64,000 bases of DNA, taken from positions 41,393,894 through 41,457,893 of the forward strand of contig OX457026.1 of the NCBI GenBank assembly GCA_949752745.1, read 5' to 3'. Below the pieces are notes generated by a model. The model made no database searches. It had not been told where the DNA came from and saw only the letters and a program-made list of their open reading frames with translations. The translations under genes were made by a program, and so were the position numbers. Source of the DNA: Protula sp. h YS-2021. Its lineage: Eukaryota > Annelida > Polychaeta > Sabellida > Serpulidae. Of this stretch, positions 1 to 33,526 are shown piece by piece (position 1 is the stretch's first letter; every line of letters begins with the position of its first letter).

Positions 1-882
1 ATCAAGAATGGGGCAAACTGTAGGTGTTTGATATGTATGTGCAGTTTTCGTTGTCAGGTGTGTGTTTTCATTTTTGGTTTGAATGCTTGCATCATTGTTG
101 TCTGGTTTAGTAGTAACATGACACTGGTCTTTGTGATGGTTGTTTGAACCGCAGATTGTACACGGAACCTTCCAGCCTTTTTTTCTATTTTGTTTTCGTT
201 CATAAGTTTTCCTTGGTTGATATTGCTTTTTGGTATATTCGTGAATCAAGTTTGCTTCTACCCTGTTAACAGGACGAACTGGTTCCGATGATGAAGCTGT
301 CCTCGCAATATGCGATTGGAAGAAATGTTTCGCACTTCTGGCACAACTGTTTGTGTCATTGTAGACACCAGCATACAACCATGGCTTTATTTCCCGGGGC
401 ATTAGACTAATAAAGCTCTGAACTCTTTGGAATTCTTGTGAAAAATCAAGCCTATCACACACAGTACCATGTCTAAAAACGAAATCGTCCCAATCTACGT
501 CAGTAGAAACGCTGTCAATAGACATTCCGTAAAGTTCATCGAGACCATCTCTGAAAGTGTAGACTTTATTGTGAAACCTATCGAGAAATGCCTCTCTTAG
601 CAGAACATAATCTGAACTGACGAAATCTGGAAGATTATCAAACCACTGAAGCGCTAGGTCTTTTAAGAAAATTGGAAAAACTCGTGGTGCAATGTCTGGT
701 CCTATTCCACTACAATGATGAAATAACTCTAAATACTTAAGCCATGTTTTTCCATCCTCCTTGGAGTACCCAGAAAAATATTTTGGGAGAGGTACTTTTA
801 TCGGCTCTTTAAGCGGACATTGCCAACGTTCGAACGGGGTATCTTGATGTTGGTTTATGTAGGACATTTTGACGTTAGACAT
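1..882 (-). CDS. Gag-like polyprotein of an LTR retrotransposon (partial)
   Basis: An uninterrupted 294-codon frame starts with ATG at 882 and runs off the left edge with no stop. Residues about 70-115 (ALQWFDNLPDF, then LREAFLDRF) look like the Retrotrans_gag region of Ty3/gypsy-type elements. After a basic stretch (about residues 217-236) comes one zinc knuckle, CTICGSNNHHKDQC (residues 241-254), with exact C-x2-C-x4-H-x4-C spacing. Gag packages the element RNA into particles. Protease, reverse transcriptase and integrase would lie to the left of the window. The open frame suggests a fairly recent insertion. I did not find its LTR or primer-binding site in 883-2100. The family (gypsy or BEL) is inferred from Gag alone. 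Confidence 0.8.
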   Translation of the reverse strand, partial: MSNVKMSYINQHQDTPFERWQCPLKEPIKVPLPKYFSGYSKEDGKTWLKYLELFHHCSGIGPDIAPRVFPIFLKDLALQWFDNLPDFVSSDYVLLREAFLDRFHNKVYTFRDGLDELYGMSIDSVSTDVDWDDFVFRHGTVCDRLDFSQEFQRVQSFISLMPREIKPWLYAGVYNDTNSCARSAKHFFQSHIARTASSSEPVRPVNRVEANLIHEYTKKQYQPRKTYERKQNRKKGWKVPCTICGSNNHHKDQCHVTTKPDNNDASIQTKNENTHLTTKTAHTYQTPTVCPILD

Positions 883-3094
883 GATAAGGCGGTATTCGAG
901 CAACAAAGTGATTACTTAGCAACAGCTGAAAATTTGACCTTTGAAACGACTGTAAAATCAGAATAAAAGGTAATCTAAGCAAAGAAATCAAATGTTGAAG
1001 TCACTTGTTGAACCACTCTTAACAAATCAATCCATGGCTAAACAACTCAACATATCAGCACCCTCAAGAAACAGAAGAAGTCCTTTGCCAGATATGAAAT
1101 TGGCATTTTAAAATTTTGTGAGAGCTGCATGATAAGAATGTAGAGACAATTTGGATGTTAAAAGAAATCCATGGTGATGAAGGATTGTGCTGATGTGTTT
1201 CCCATGTCAACACTGCTAGTCCAAACGAACTATATTGTGTTTTGGGATTTGTTGTGATTGATACTTATGACCACCATTGTTGCGCGTGTAGTTGTGGTCT
1301 GTATTTGTGACATTTCATATGCCTTTATGGTTAATTAGTTTAGTTTAAGAAAAAAAAAGAACAAATATAAAAACTTTATGATCACCACTGTTGTGCGAGT
1401 AGCCTTAACTGTGATAAAAAAACACAGTAAAGTATTGGCAATATAGATGATATTATCATTAGTAATTATTGCAATTTGCTAGTTACAATTTTAAAAGGCT
1501 AGTATGTTCTATGCTGTATGCATATTATACAAAGTTTTGTAGAACAATTTCCATTCGACTTGCCAAAATTGCTGGTACAAATCGAGTTATGAAATATGAA
1601 CACCGTTGCTGTGCAAGTACTTATGCTATGCAAAAACGAATTTCAGCTAGAATATAAAAGTGTTTTCAGGGGCGTCAAATGTCTCCCCCCACTTTAAAAT
1701 GAGCACCACCGTCACTGCTTTGCAGAATATTGTGGCTTTTTTTTTTAAATAGAAGAAATGCATTTATTCTTTTCTGTAAATTCGGTTTCATGTGAAGAGC
1801 ATTATTGGCCCTCACTTCACTAATGACACTGATTTTATTTGTTTATTTGTTTATTTCTGTAAATATGGACAAAATAATTGTGCCATTTTTTTAAATGTTT
1901 CTTTCTTTTATTTTGTAGTGTATTTTGTGAAATAGTTATTATTATGATTTCAAGGCGTAATTACACTGCAAATCTCCACCATATGAAGTACACCTCTGTG
2001 AGCCGTTTTTGACTCACAGCGGGGCACTTCCTTATAAATTAAAAAGAATGATTAAATGAAATAACAAGTGTTTATTGATATAAATATATTAAGTGCAGTG
2101 GGGTGTACCGGGGTCTATTACGCCAAGAAAAGCATTTTGGTTATTAGACTTAAGAACGATAGTCACGTACCATACATGATCGGATATCCACAACATAACA
2201 TATATCCGAGTTTATAATTAATATAATTTCTCAATCAACGTTTTATCATTCAGATATGCGCTTCTGGATTCCCCCGTATATTATTTTCCGTAGCTTATAT
2301 ACTTGTAGATCCTAACAAAGACACTTATTATAAGAGGGGGTAACAAACAGGTGACAACAATCAAAGGAGTAACAAAAGGGGTTTTACAATTATAAACATA
2401 CCATAACTATTATAAACAATAGAAATACCAATCATAGTAATTCCTATGAGCATGCATTATTTAGGGACGACGCGACATATATAATTAACAATTAAACAAA
2501 ACGGAGGATTATAATTACTCTAACCCCATTGATAATTGTCTGTTGGCACAAGAATTGAGTGCACAACACACATTTTGGTTCAACTTTTTTTTTTTTTGGA
2601 AAGCGTTTAAGTCAACAGCGCATGCTGTAGGGTTCTATTGACACATCTTACTTTACTAATCCTTAAGGACTAGTCGCCGCACTATCACCCCCTGTACCAC
2701 TAATGCCTAATGTGAATTGCAATTGCTGTTGTTGGCAGCTGAGCTTCTTGCGTCACGGGTTGCTTGCAAACAATACCAAAGCATCTCCCTCTAACAAACC
2801 TACCCAGAATAGCTACCGATGTCCATACGACAAGGTCAGAGCCAGTTAGTATTGTGAGTTAACAGTGTCGAAGACATAAAGCACGTCATGTTATTATTGG
2901 TTCAGCATTTAGTGAAGAAAATGTTAAATATTAATAAATTGTCGTGACTTGTTTATTTTGTTTTTGTTTTAGTGATTCGTTTCAACAAGATACTGCATTT
3001 TAAACAAATAATTTACTGTTTTTTAAACAAATAATCACAAAGCACTTCTAAAGTTTAAGTTCTACGTGGGTACATTGAAAAAAAAAATGACCGT
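883..3094. other. Non-coding stretch upstream of the Gag frame
   Basis: AT-rich sequence without a recognisable exon. The part next to 882 should be the 5' leader of the Gag-bearing element, but no LTR boundary, TG...CA pair or clear tRNA-complementary site could be recognised. Short open frames here show no family features. Confidence 0.5.
1266..1725 (+). repeat. Four degenerate copies of a ~28-bp motif
   Basis: A motif of the form GACCACCATTGTTGCGCGTG recurs with substitutions at about 1270, 1379, 1599 and 1697. The spacing is irregular (roughly 109, 220 and 98 bp), so this is not a simple tandem array. The function is unknown. Confidence 0.4.
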
Positions 3095-3193
3095 ATAAGC
3101 AGGAAATTTGGAAAATATCGGTTATAACGAATATCGGTTACAACGAAAACTTTTGCCAGGTCCCACAAACTTCGTCATAATCGGATTCCACTG
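3095..3193 (-). mobile_element. Terminal inverted repeat remnant, pogo/Tigger-like
   Basis: Read on the - strand from 3193, the sequence begins CAGTGGAATCCGATTATGAC and continues with repeated CGATAT/AACGAA motifs. It is preceded by TA on the + strand (3194-3195). CAGTGGAA...AACGAA ends flanked by TA are typical of pogo/Tigger-type Tc1-mariner elements. The other end was not found, so this is a fragment. Confidence 0.45.
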
Positions 3194-3195
3194 TA

Positions 3196-3840
3196 CTCTA
3201 GATCAAATGATGTATTCCTAAATGAGTACAAGATGATATTGTAAGCAGCATTGCCTAACGAATGATTCATTTCAGTTCCGACACCAGGCAGATATTAGAA
3301 TAAAAATGTAACTCGGTAACTCGGTATGTAGGAAAAGTTGTAGTCAGATCGATCGATTTCTTCATTCCAAACGTTATTACCTTCTTTCAACAGTGCTTAC
3401 ACGAGCGATACAACAAAGTTGATAATTGCAAATTGCAAAATTAATTTCCTATGATTGCAAGCGGCCAGGGGACCTAGTCAGACCTCGAAATGTCTTGAAA
3501 TCTTGTGATTGCACGCCGACGGGGAACTTGTTTTATATGTGAATAATCATTGTACCACATGTGCGAGCACATGATAACCATTGATTGAATATATTTAAAC
3601 ATATGATATTATGTTATAACCAAAATTTCAATCATTATACGAAGACTCCTGATGTATCGAACACAAAGAAAAGTTTTAAATTAGAAGTTGAATTCGCCAT
3701 GTCCATGTAGCATTTTTCGTGCATTATTGCCTTTGAAAAATCTTAACACTTTTTGCACCAGCATGACCAAGTAATAATGTGGGTTAATACAATCAGATTC
3801 AAAAATCGGTAATTAAACGCTTTTGTAGGTTAGTTAGTAT
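3196..3840. other. No feature recognised
   Basis: AT-rich sequence between the TIR remnant and the compound element at 3841. No exon, repeat or regulatory site could be supported. Confidence 0.5.
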
Positions 3841-4049
3841 GTCTCCCCGACCAAGCGGAGACATATAGTGTTTGTACGTTCTGTGTGTGTGTGTGTGTGG
3901 GTGTCAGCCTGTTGTGAACAAAATATTGTGCGCAAGATATCTGGAGAAAGAAACGTATTATCGACTTCAAACGTGATTGGTTTATTCCTTGGTATGGTCT
4001 ACCGGTTCTTTCAATTTTTGACGCATGTCGCGTCATTAGGGCAGGTGTA

Positions 4050-5060
4050 TGACGGTAAAAATCTTGTGTGCGAAATTTCCCAGCTGCTGAACATCGAAAG
4101 AAGTTGAAACTTCGTGGGATAGTTCCTTGGTAGGTCCGAAAGATTATATAAAATTTTTTCGCAACTAGAACGAACGAATGCGGCACGTATGACGTCATCG
4201 CGTAAAAAACTGTGTATATTATGAACAAGGTCTTGTGTGCAAAATATCTCAATAAAGGAAAGTCCTATCGACTTCAAATTTTAAATGGCTATTCTGTGGG
4301 TCAGTCGAACGATTCTCTCAACTTTTCACGCATGTCAGGTGATTAGGTAGGTGAATGACGCCATTACGTAAAAATCTTGGGTGCAAAATTTCTCAGCCGC
4401 TAAACATCGGAGATAGTTGAAACTTGGTGAGATTGTTGCTTGGTAGGTCTGAAAGAATCTGTAAAATTTTTTCGCAAGTACAGCGATCGAATACGGCGTA
4501 TGACGTAATCGCGTAAAATATGAATATATTTTGAGCAAGATCTTGTGTGCAAAATATCTCGATAAGGGAAAGTCGTATCGATTTCAAATTTTATATAGGC
4601 ATTCTTTTGGTCAATCTGGCGGTTCTTTCAACTTTTGACGCATGTGACTTGATTAGGGCAGGCGTATGACGACATAGTTTAACAAAATTGTGTGCTAAGT
4701 TTCTCAGAGGCTGAACATCAAAGGAAGTTGAAATTTGGTGAGACTGATGCTTGGTAGATCCGAAAGAGTGCGGCGTATGACGTCATCACGTAAAATATTA
4801 TATATTTTGAACCAGATCTTGTATGCACAATATCTCGATAACAGAAAGTTAGATCGCCTAAAATTTTATATGGATATTTCTTGGTTCAGTCAGACGACTG
4901 TTTCAACTTTTGACGCGTGTGATGAAATTAAAAATAGCATCATCACGTAAGAAATTATTGTTAAGCAAAATATCTCAATAGCGGAAAGTCGACTTTAAAC
5001 TTGGTTTAGTTATTTCTCGGATAAGTTGCACGGTTTTGGTTAAACATTATTAAACTCGTA
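4050..5060 (+). repeat. Tandem core repeats of compound element copy 1
   Basis: Degenerate tandem repeat with a ~311-315-bp period (for example AAAATCTTG at 4057 and 4372), made of two diverged ~155-bp halves. Most TGACGTCA octamers seen in the second element copy are mutated here; intact ones remain near 4189 and 4780. Confidence 0.7.
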
Positions 5061-5214
5061 TAGGAAATTAAGAAAGGTGCATAACTTCAACACCCACCAC
5101 CATCCCCCGCCTGCCTATTTTTAGCTCCTTTGTTAACCAAGCATAGTTGTTAACTACACATGGGGATTTCAGCGTTTTCCAGAAGAACCTCCAGTGTTTA
5201 TGCATTCATTGGAA

Positions 5215-5850
5215 TTTATCCCCCAGGGATATAGGTTTGAGCTTGTCCGTCTGACTTGATTGTAAGTAACTTTTAGAGTCTACTTCTCTATTAATTAAAG
5301 TGGTTGGAGCTTGTTGTCATTCATGTAGCTAATAACGAGAGAATGTAGGTGTACAACGCCAAGGTTTCGGTTTGATCGATCAAAAATTGCCAAAATTACA
5401 GTCCTCTGAAAAATGCCGAAATTGACGCTTTCGAGGGTACCTTGTGGAGTCCACTTCTCTATTAAGGAATAATGTAAGAGCTATTATTCTTTCCTATATG
5501 CAATCTTTAGTATATGTAGATGTGCAACGTCAAGGTTTCAGTCTGATCGATCAAAAATTATCAAAATTACAGTTCTCTGAAAACTGCCAAAATTTACACT
5601 TTCGAGGGTACCTTGTGGAGTCAACTTCTCTATCAAGGAATCATGTAAGAGCTATTATTCTGTATGTATGCATTCTTTAGTGTATGTACATGTGCAATGT
5701 CAAGGTTTCAGTTTGATCGATCAAAAATTGTCAAAATTACAGCAACAAAACTTCCTTATAGATGGTGGTTTCGAATCTGCCAAGGGAACTTAAATGGCGC
5801 ATAGTTATTAATTTATTGTGACAATGAGTTTCACGGGGGATCCTGCTCCT
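5215..5850 (+). mobile_element. Nested HINE/pearl-like element
   Basis: The head TTATCCCCCAGGGATATAG (5215) with a short GTCCGTCTG tract is followed by about 2.7 copies of a 171-bp core (starts near 5272, 5443 and 5614), which contains GATCGATCAAAAATT. The tail contains ACGGGGGATCCTGC (5833-5846). The second copy of the host element (about 35130-35190) lacks this segment, which supports a later nested insertion. The exact ends are uncertain by some tens of bases. Confidence 0.6.
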
Positions 5851-6419
5851 CTCTGACAGTATCTAGTTGTTATTGCCTGAAATTACGCTTTTTGTGCGTT
5901 TCTCAACTACGGCTGTTTCGTAACATGCCACTCCGTCAAGGGTCTGTTTCAGTTGTGGTGCATGATGAAGTCGTTATCTACGAGGTCATGGAATGCTATT
6001 GTCGTATTTATAGGTCTCAGCAGGTCTAGCTATTGATTTTTTATTTTCGCCGCATACTTGATTCGGTTGCCAAGGTGTTCCGTATATGGGAGCTATTTTG
6101 TATCGGTTAGCATTGTTTGCAATACCTGGAAGCATTTTTCGCTTTTAACGTTGGTCATCTGATATCTTGTGTTATGAGAACAGCTGACCACTTTGGCACC
6201 AAAATGCCCTCCCCTTTTTCCCACCGAGGTGCGTCATCATATGCGCAGTTATGAAGAATGCCTCTCTAGTGCTTTCTTGGCCGATGAGAAAGTACGAAGA
6301 CAAGGCAGTATATCATGGCTTTTACTACACTTAGGGTACAGACCGTTACCGTTATCTTGGGTAAAAGGGTTAGAGTTGCCTATATCAGATAGCTGGGGGT
6401 GTGGAGGATGATGGTTAGC

Positions 6420-6680
6420 AACAAAAAATCGAGACCTCCTTCAAGACCTGGATAAAAAGATGTAAAGTAAGACCCGTTTGTGGTGACCCCTTCCAGATTC
6501 GGGTAAAAAAACGTACGGTAAAACCTGCCTGTCTTGACCAACTTCCAGACTCGGAATAAAATGTGACGTACAGTAAAACTACTATAGTGACCAACTTCAG
6601 GGCCTACAGTAAAACCCGTTTTAGCGACCACCTTCTAGACTCGGATGAAAAAAGATGTGCAGTAATATTTGTTTTAGTGA
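6420..6680 (+). repeat. ~52-bp minisatellite in the element tail
   Basis: About five degenerate units of the type TACAGTAAAACCTGTTTTAG, then TGACCACCTTCCAGACTCGG, then ATAAAAAGA. The same unit occurs at 35740-35990, 44400-45560 (inverted) and 55330-55620. The sequence resembles transposon ends of the CAGTAAAACC type. Confidence 0.65.
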
Positions 6681-6927
6681 GCACTACCAGTTTTGTTTAT
6701 TTTGAATTTCTTACAATTAATTATGATTATGTTTCCAGAAATGAATATTTTATTTAAAAAAGAAACATTTTTGGGGGAGGGGGATTATGGGTTTAGTCGG
6801 GGAGACATTTGTTTCTGTTTACAAAAACAAGAAACGAAGTAGATATCGATTGAAAGTGTGTAATATAAGCCTGTCTTTTTATTTTTTGTGAGCACTGGCC
6901 GCTATAGTTTCACTTGTTGTGACACAG

Positions 6928-28641
<21,714 letters not shown>

Positions 28642-29106
28642 GGGTACACGGCAAAGACACACGCAAAACTCTCAGACACGCTCCAAGAAGTGACCCCCCC
28701 CCCCCCTAAATTCGAAAACAAAAATAACTGTTAAGCCTTTGGTTTTGTGATATTTTAAATTCAAGGTATCAGAAGTTGAAACCTCAGCCATTCCCCTTCA
28801 CGAAAAGTTGGATACGGCCCAATCCTTGAAGTCAGTTGTTTTTGAGTCACGGGTCACAATTAAACGCCATAAGGAGAGAGAAAACTATGTCTGCCTTCAT
28901 TGTTTACTAAATTTGATCTAAAAAAATATGACAGTTGCTTTGGTGGTGCGTTAGTCGTGGTGAATTGTCGTAGAAACCTGAAACCTTTAAGTGGTGAAAA
29001 TATATATATTGAAGATGTGCAACGTTGCATTATTGTCAAAATGGAGAAAAAATTGACGTCATTGTGTAACCGGTCAGCTACTATTTCAAGGGTAAATCAG
29101 GGAAGA
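28642..29106 (+). other. GBP 3' UTR and following sequence
   Basis: A C-rich run at 28695-28706, ATTAAA near 28859, and a lone fragment of the 179-bp core (AATATATATATTGAAGATGT, 28998) at 28985-29060. No further coding exon seen. Confidence 0.45.
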
Positions 29107-29110
29107 TTAA

Positions 29111-29721
29111 AGGGAAATGCGGGTATCTCTGCGCCATCTAGCGATCGGAATGCGCGTTACATTGAATATCGCTGAGTTTAAATCCATGTTTACACAGTAT
29201 AAATAACTACTAAATCCATTTAGATCGAAAAATTCTTTTCAAAGACAAATAGGGTCGTGTTCAGAAATGTTCTGTATTGATATTTTGTTCATAGAAGGGC
29301 CTGTGTTGATATATTGTCCATTAAAATCATATTACACTGTTTTCACCATTTATCCGTTGAGTCAGTTGAATTTTGTCAAAAAGATTGTATAATTCTCTTA
29401 TTGATACGGTGACATATATTTTTTATTTGCTTAAAACATTTCGTATGACGTGTTCTTCAAACAGGGAAAAAATGAGGCAATTGTCAATTGTGTTTATGTG
29501 CGAATTTTGCATTTTGATTGAAATTTCTTGGTTTTCCCAATGGTATCTATAGTAAAAGCACGCAACCTTTCAGTATTTTTATTTCTGTTGTAACATCGGT
29601 GACCCCCCCCCCCCCCCCCCCCCCTGTTTCTTTTCAATTTTTGAATCTATACCCCTCAAAGCATTAAACTGTGAAAGTATGAAGGAAATGTCAATTGTAG
29701 GTGACATACCCGCATTTCCCT
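29111..29721. mobile_element. 611-bp MITE with TTAA target duplication
   Basis: Ends AGGGAAATGCGGGTAT and its exact inverse, flanked by TTAA at 29107-29110 and 29722-29725. TTAA plus an RG start fits Kolobok-type elements better than piggyBac, but the internal sequence gives no protein. It contains a 25-base poly-C run at 29602-29624. The left duplication unit starts inside it. Confidence 0.6.
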
Positions 29722-30349
29722 TTAAACACTGGATTGTGAAAAATATATAAATTGAAGTTGTTATTTTGAACATCTGCCAAAAGTTCACGTGAGGAAAGCT
29801 GTCAAAAATCGTTAATTTTTAAGTGTAACTTTTTCATGCATTTTATTTTTACTGCTTTACGGGGGATCCTGCCTTACTGAGGCTGTAGTTTTGTCTTTGC
29901 AATAAAATAGAACGACAAGTGACCATTAACACGGGTATCTCAATTTCAAAAAATAAATAAATAAAATTCCAGCCCAGTGATTAAATTACCTAATTTTTGA
30001 CTGATTTTGTTGTTGGGGGATGGGAGGGAGGTAATGTATTCAGACAGGGGTCAATATCACCGAAAATCTCTTTGGTGCAGTCATATTATATTTATACAAC
30101 AGCTGAATGTATGATTTTGTAAGCAACAATGAGATGGTGAAGTGGTTTACTCTCCTTGCGTTGGGCTCGGCTGGTTGTAGTGTACATGGGCATTCTTTTT
30201 TTCTTTCTTTTTTTTTTGCATTTGAATCCAGTCTTTTTCGATTTGAAGCCCGTCTTTTTCCATTTAAACTATAAAGGGTAATAAAAGTGTGCATACAAAT
30301 TGCTGTTAATACAGTAAAACCTGTGTGGTCAGGACACCTAACTGACTGA

Positions 30350-31172
30350 GCTTTTTAGACCTCAACCGGGCGGGCACAAGGGCCTATAGGATTGTCCTGT
30401 GTATGTCCGTCCGTCCGTCCGTGTGCCACACTTTGGATGCTGTTTTGTTTCCACGCCAGTTCTCCGAAACTATTTACTTTAGCTATATGCCACCTTGCAC
30501 AGTGAAAATATATATATTGAAGTTGTGCAACGTCGTGTCATTTTTCAAATCGGTGAAAAATTGCCAAAATGGCGACTTGTCGAACATTGCCAATTTTTTA
30601 GATAATTGTAATGTAAGACTTAGGTGGTTTCCACGCGAGTTCTCCGAAACTATTTACCCTAGGCATATGCAACCTTGCACAGTGAAAATATATATATTGA
30701 AGTTGTGCAACGTCGTGTCATTTTTTAAATCGGTGAAAAATTGCCAAAATGGCGACTTGTCAAACATTGCCAATTTTTTAGATAACTGTAATGTAAGACT
30801 TAGGTGGTTTCCACGCGAGTTCTTCGAAACTATTTATCCTAGGCATATGCTACCTTGCGCAGTGAAAATATATATTGAAGTTATGCAATGTCGTGTTATT
30901 TTTCAAATCGACCAAAAATTGCCCAAATGGCGACTTGTCAAAAATTGTGATTTTCTGAGATAACTGCAATGTAAGACTTGGATGCTTTCCACGCGAGTTC
31001 TCCGAAACTATTTATCCTAGGCATATGCTACCTTGCAAAGTGAATATACATATACATATATATACATATAATGAAGTTTTGCAACGTCGTGTTATTTTTC
31101 AAATCGGTCAAAAATTGCCAAAATGGCGACTTGTTGCGTCCGGATGGGGTCTGCGCCTTCAACGATGGCTTG
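30350..31172 (+). mobile_element. HINE/pearl-like element, 179-bp core, about four copies (unit A)
   Basis: The head CTCAACCGGGCGGGCACAAG continues into a GTCC tract (30407-30422). Core repeats start near 30449, 30628, 30808 and 30987 (TTCCACGCGAGTTCTCCGAA; TTGTGCAACGTCGTGT). The tail is GTCCGGATGGGGTCTGCGCC. Open frames here merely reflect the repeats. Confidence 0.7.
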
Positions 31173-31177
31173 TTTAA

Positions 31178-31626
31178 AATAAGAATTCTGAAGTAAATAA
31201 GAAACCAGATATTTTTGGTAGGCTATTCCGGAATAGACTATCGAAAAATCAAATGCCATAGAAATTGATTTTTTTTCATTAATTCATGATTTTAGGTTAA
31301 AAATATGTAAGAAAACTTATTTGCTTGCCTAGGAAATAGGAAAATATGAAAAATATTAAAAGAAAATGAATTTTACAAAATCAAAAATTTCAATAGGTTA
31401 TTCAACACTGAACTACCGACGTTTTAACAAAAAGCCAAAATAACAATTCAATTTTCCAATAGTTTTATTTTACTTTCGCCTAAAGATAAGAATTCACATT
31501 GTTCATCTTATTTTCACCCTTTAGTGTAAGAAAAATGAAGCATTATTGATTTATTTGACTTCTATTTATTTCCGGAATAGCCTAGCAAAAAATATCTGGT
31601 TTCTTATTTGCTTCAGAATTCCTATT
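31178..31626. mobile_element. 449-bp TTAA-flanked MITE with ~60-bp TIRs
   Basis: The left end AATAAGAATTCTGAAGTAAA continues TAAGAAACCAGATATTTTT. The inverse of the right end starts AATAGGAATTCTGAAGCAAA. TTAA is present at both sides (31174-31177, 31627-31630). TTAA suggests piggyBac- or Kolobok-type mobilisation. Unit B keeps only the left part (38063-38392). Confidence 0.7.
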
Positions 31627-31792
31627 TTAAATAATACGGTGTTAGTAGTCAAAACAGAAGTTTACAGACAGAAGGACAGGCAACAGTGACCGCACACGAT
31701 GGGTATAGCACATGTATGCTTGCCATATATTCTTGCTTTGATGCTTTAAGAACATTCAATTTGAATATCACTGAATATTACTGTTTTATGTA

Positions 31793-32580
31793 CCGGGAGT
31801 TTCCGAAAAGAAGCTCCCCCCATTTAAAAGCCCCGGGGCGCTTATTAGGAAGCTGTTTCCCAATAGAAGCCCCGGGGCTTCTATTTGGAGTTAAAATAAA
31901 GACCTGAAAAAATCGTTTCCTAATAAAAGCCCCCTCCTTCCCTACAAGTCTTTTTACAACTCTTGTTTACTCGCAATGCAGACACGGTGCACTTAATCCT
32001 TTGATATGAGGCAGCCCCTAGACATGTTCTGCGTCGTTGCTTTATCCTGTGCTTCGCACAAGGCGAACACACACCCTCCCCTCCCCACTGCCACGTTTAT
32101 TCCCGAGTATTGCTGGAAATATAACGGGCTGAGTACTGAAACGGGCGGCGTGATATTGCCCCTCCTTCCCTTACGTCTTTTTAGAACTCGTGTTTACTCG
32201 CAATGCAGATACGGTGCACTTAATCCTTTGATGTGAGGCAAACCCCCAGAAACGTTCTGCGTCGTTGCTTAATCCTGTGCTTCGTGTTTTACACAGGACA
32301 CTTTACCAGACTTTTTAGTTACTGTTTTTGTGTGTGTGTGTTTTTTTTTTTTCTGCAGCATGTAGCGCTTTAATAAAAGACTGATGGTATTTTTTTTGTG
32401 CAATAAAAACTTATCAACAACCACCCCCCCCCCCCATCTAAAAAATAGAAGCCTCGGGGCTCTAATTAGGAAACTGTTTCCTAATAGAAGCCCCGGGGCT
32501 TCTATTTGGTTTCTAAATGAGCGCCTGAAATTGGCCAGTTTCCAAATAGAAGCCCTGGGCTTTTTTCCGGAAACCTCCGG
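31793..32580. mobile_element. 788-bp TA-flanked element rich in CCCCGGGG palindromes
   Basis: Ends CCGGGAGTTTCCGAAAAGAA and inverse CCGGAGGTTTCCGGAAAAAA, with TA at both sides. Subterminal palindromes such as AGAAGCCCCGGGGCTTCT (31864-31881 and 32486-32503) recur. A ~125-bp block (TTTACTCGCAATGCAGA.AC) is directly repeated at 31925-32055 and 32158-32283. Related fragments are at 43400-43440 and 43770-43915. Confidence 0.6.
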
Positions 32581-33392
32581 TAACATTTATAGAGTATATA
32601 TTTCAGGTTCTTATAAATGTATCAGATGTTACGTTATTGTTTTTATTTAATTACATTGATCACACCACTAGATTAACCGCAAGAGGAATTCTGGTTGGCA
32701 AATGCGGTAGATTAACCACGGTTAATATTAAGATATATGCAAATGTCGTACATATTTCTTGTTTATCAGTTTAGCGGTAGAACTATATCCCTCCCCATGT
32801 TGCTATTGAGCATCATGCAAATTAGGCGCATGCATGCTCCGTGTAGTTCAAGTATCTGTTAATCCTAGCCATGTTGGATATGTGAAATATGTTGAATGTC
32901 TTTGGATAAAAAACTAGACAGATTTCGCCACCGAGTGACGAAATTAATGCTTGGAAGCAGTCATTTAGAATGTTAATAACATAATTTATCGTTAATATAC
33001 TTTTGTATGGAGATTTTTCAATATTGTGCGATTTGTCGAGCTTCATTCCCATTGTTAGGCATAACCTGTTTGCTGATTACTGAGTCCCTTTTGTTTGATG
33101 TCCACACTTGATGTTTCACCATTTATCCGTTGAGTCAATTGGATTTCGTCAAAAAGATTGTATAATTCTGTTAATGATACGGTGACATATATTTTTATTT
33201 GCTTAAAACATTTCGTATGACGTGTTCTTCAAACAGGGAAAAAAATGAGGAAATTGTCAATTGTCATTATGTGTGAATTTTGTATTTTGCTTGAAATTTC
33301 ATGGTTTTAACAATGGTTTCTATAGTTAAAGCACGCAACCTTTCATTATGTCTCCCCGACCAAGGGGAGACATATAGTGTTTGTACGTTCTG

Positions 33393-33411
33393 TGTGTGTG
33401 TATGTGTGTAC

Positions 33412-33499
<88 letters not shown>

Positions 33500-33520
33500 T
33501 GTGTGTGTGTGTCAGTCTGT
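33393..33520. repeat. (GT)n microsatellite
   Basis: About 60 GT units with a few interruptions, next to the hairpin head of the element. Copy 1 has only about ten units at the same place. Confidence 0.95.
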
Positions 33521-33526
33521 TGTGAA

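Larger units (their letters stand above)
3841..6907 (+). mobile_element. 3.07-kb compound HINE/pearl-like element, copy 1
   Basis: The left end is a hairpin (GTCTCC...GGAGAC, 3841-3862), followed by a short (GT)n tract, tandem core repeats, a unique middle, a ~52-bp minisatellite and the tail. ATGTCTCCCCGAC at the 5' end reappears inverted as GTCGGGGAGACAT near 6795-6810, a 13-bp subterminal inverted repeat. The tail ends ACTGGCCGCTATAG. A second copy (33350-36208) whose ends are fixed by an empty site supports both boundaries. No protein is encoded. Layout and subterminal inverted repeats match non-autonomous Helentron (HINE/DINE-1/pearl) elements; this classification is inference. The tail stops 20 bp before the first GBP exon seen here. 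Confidence 0.7.
29341..33107 (+). repeat. Head-to-tail segmental duplication, unit A
   Basis: From TTTCACCATTTATCCGTTGA to TTTGATGTCCACAC. It matches 33114-40397 over its length apart from two insertions and one deletion in unit B. Unit A therefore shows the pre-insertion sites. It contains no host exon. Confidence 0.85.

Noticed and set aside
1..6927. GTPase-domain exons of the GBP gene
   Set aside because: Searched by eye for P-loop and LDTEG-type segments on the + strand; none found, so the N-terminal half is reported as missing.
30403..30963. 186-codon frame with three similar blocks
   Set aside because: The blocks are the 179-bp pearl-like core repeats; the same frames occur at 37026-38067 and carry no domain.
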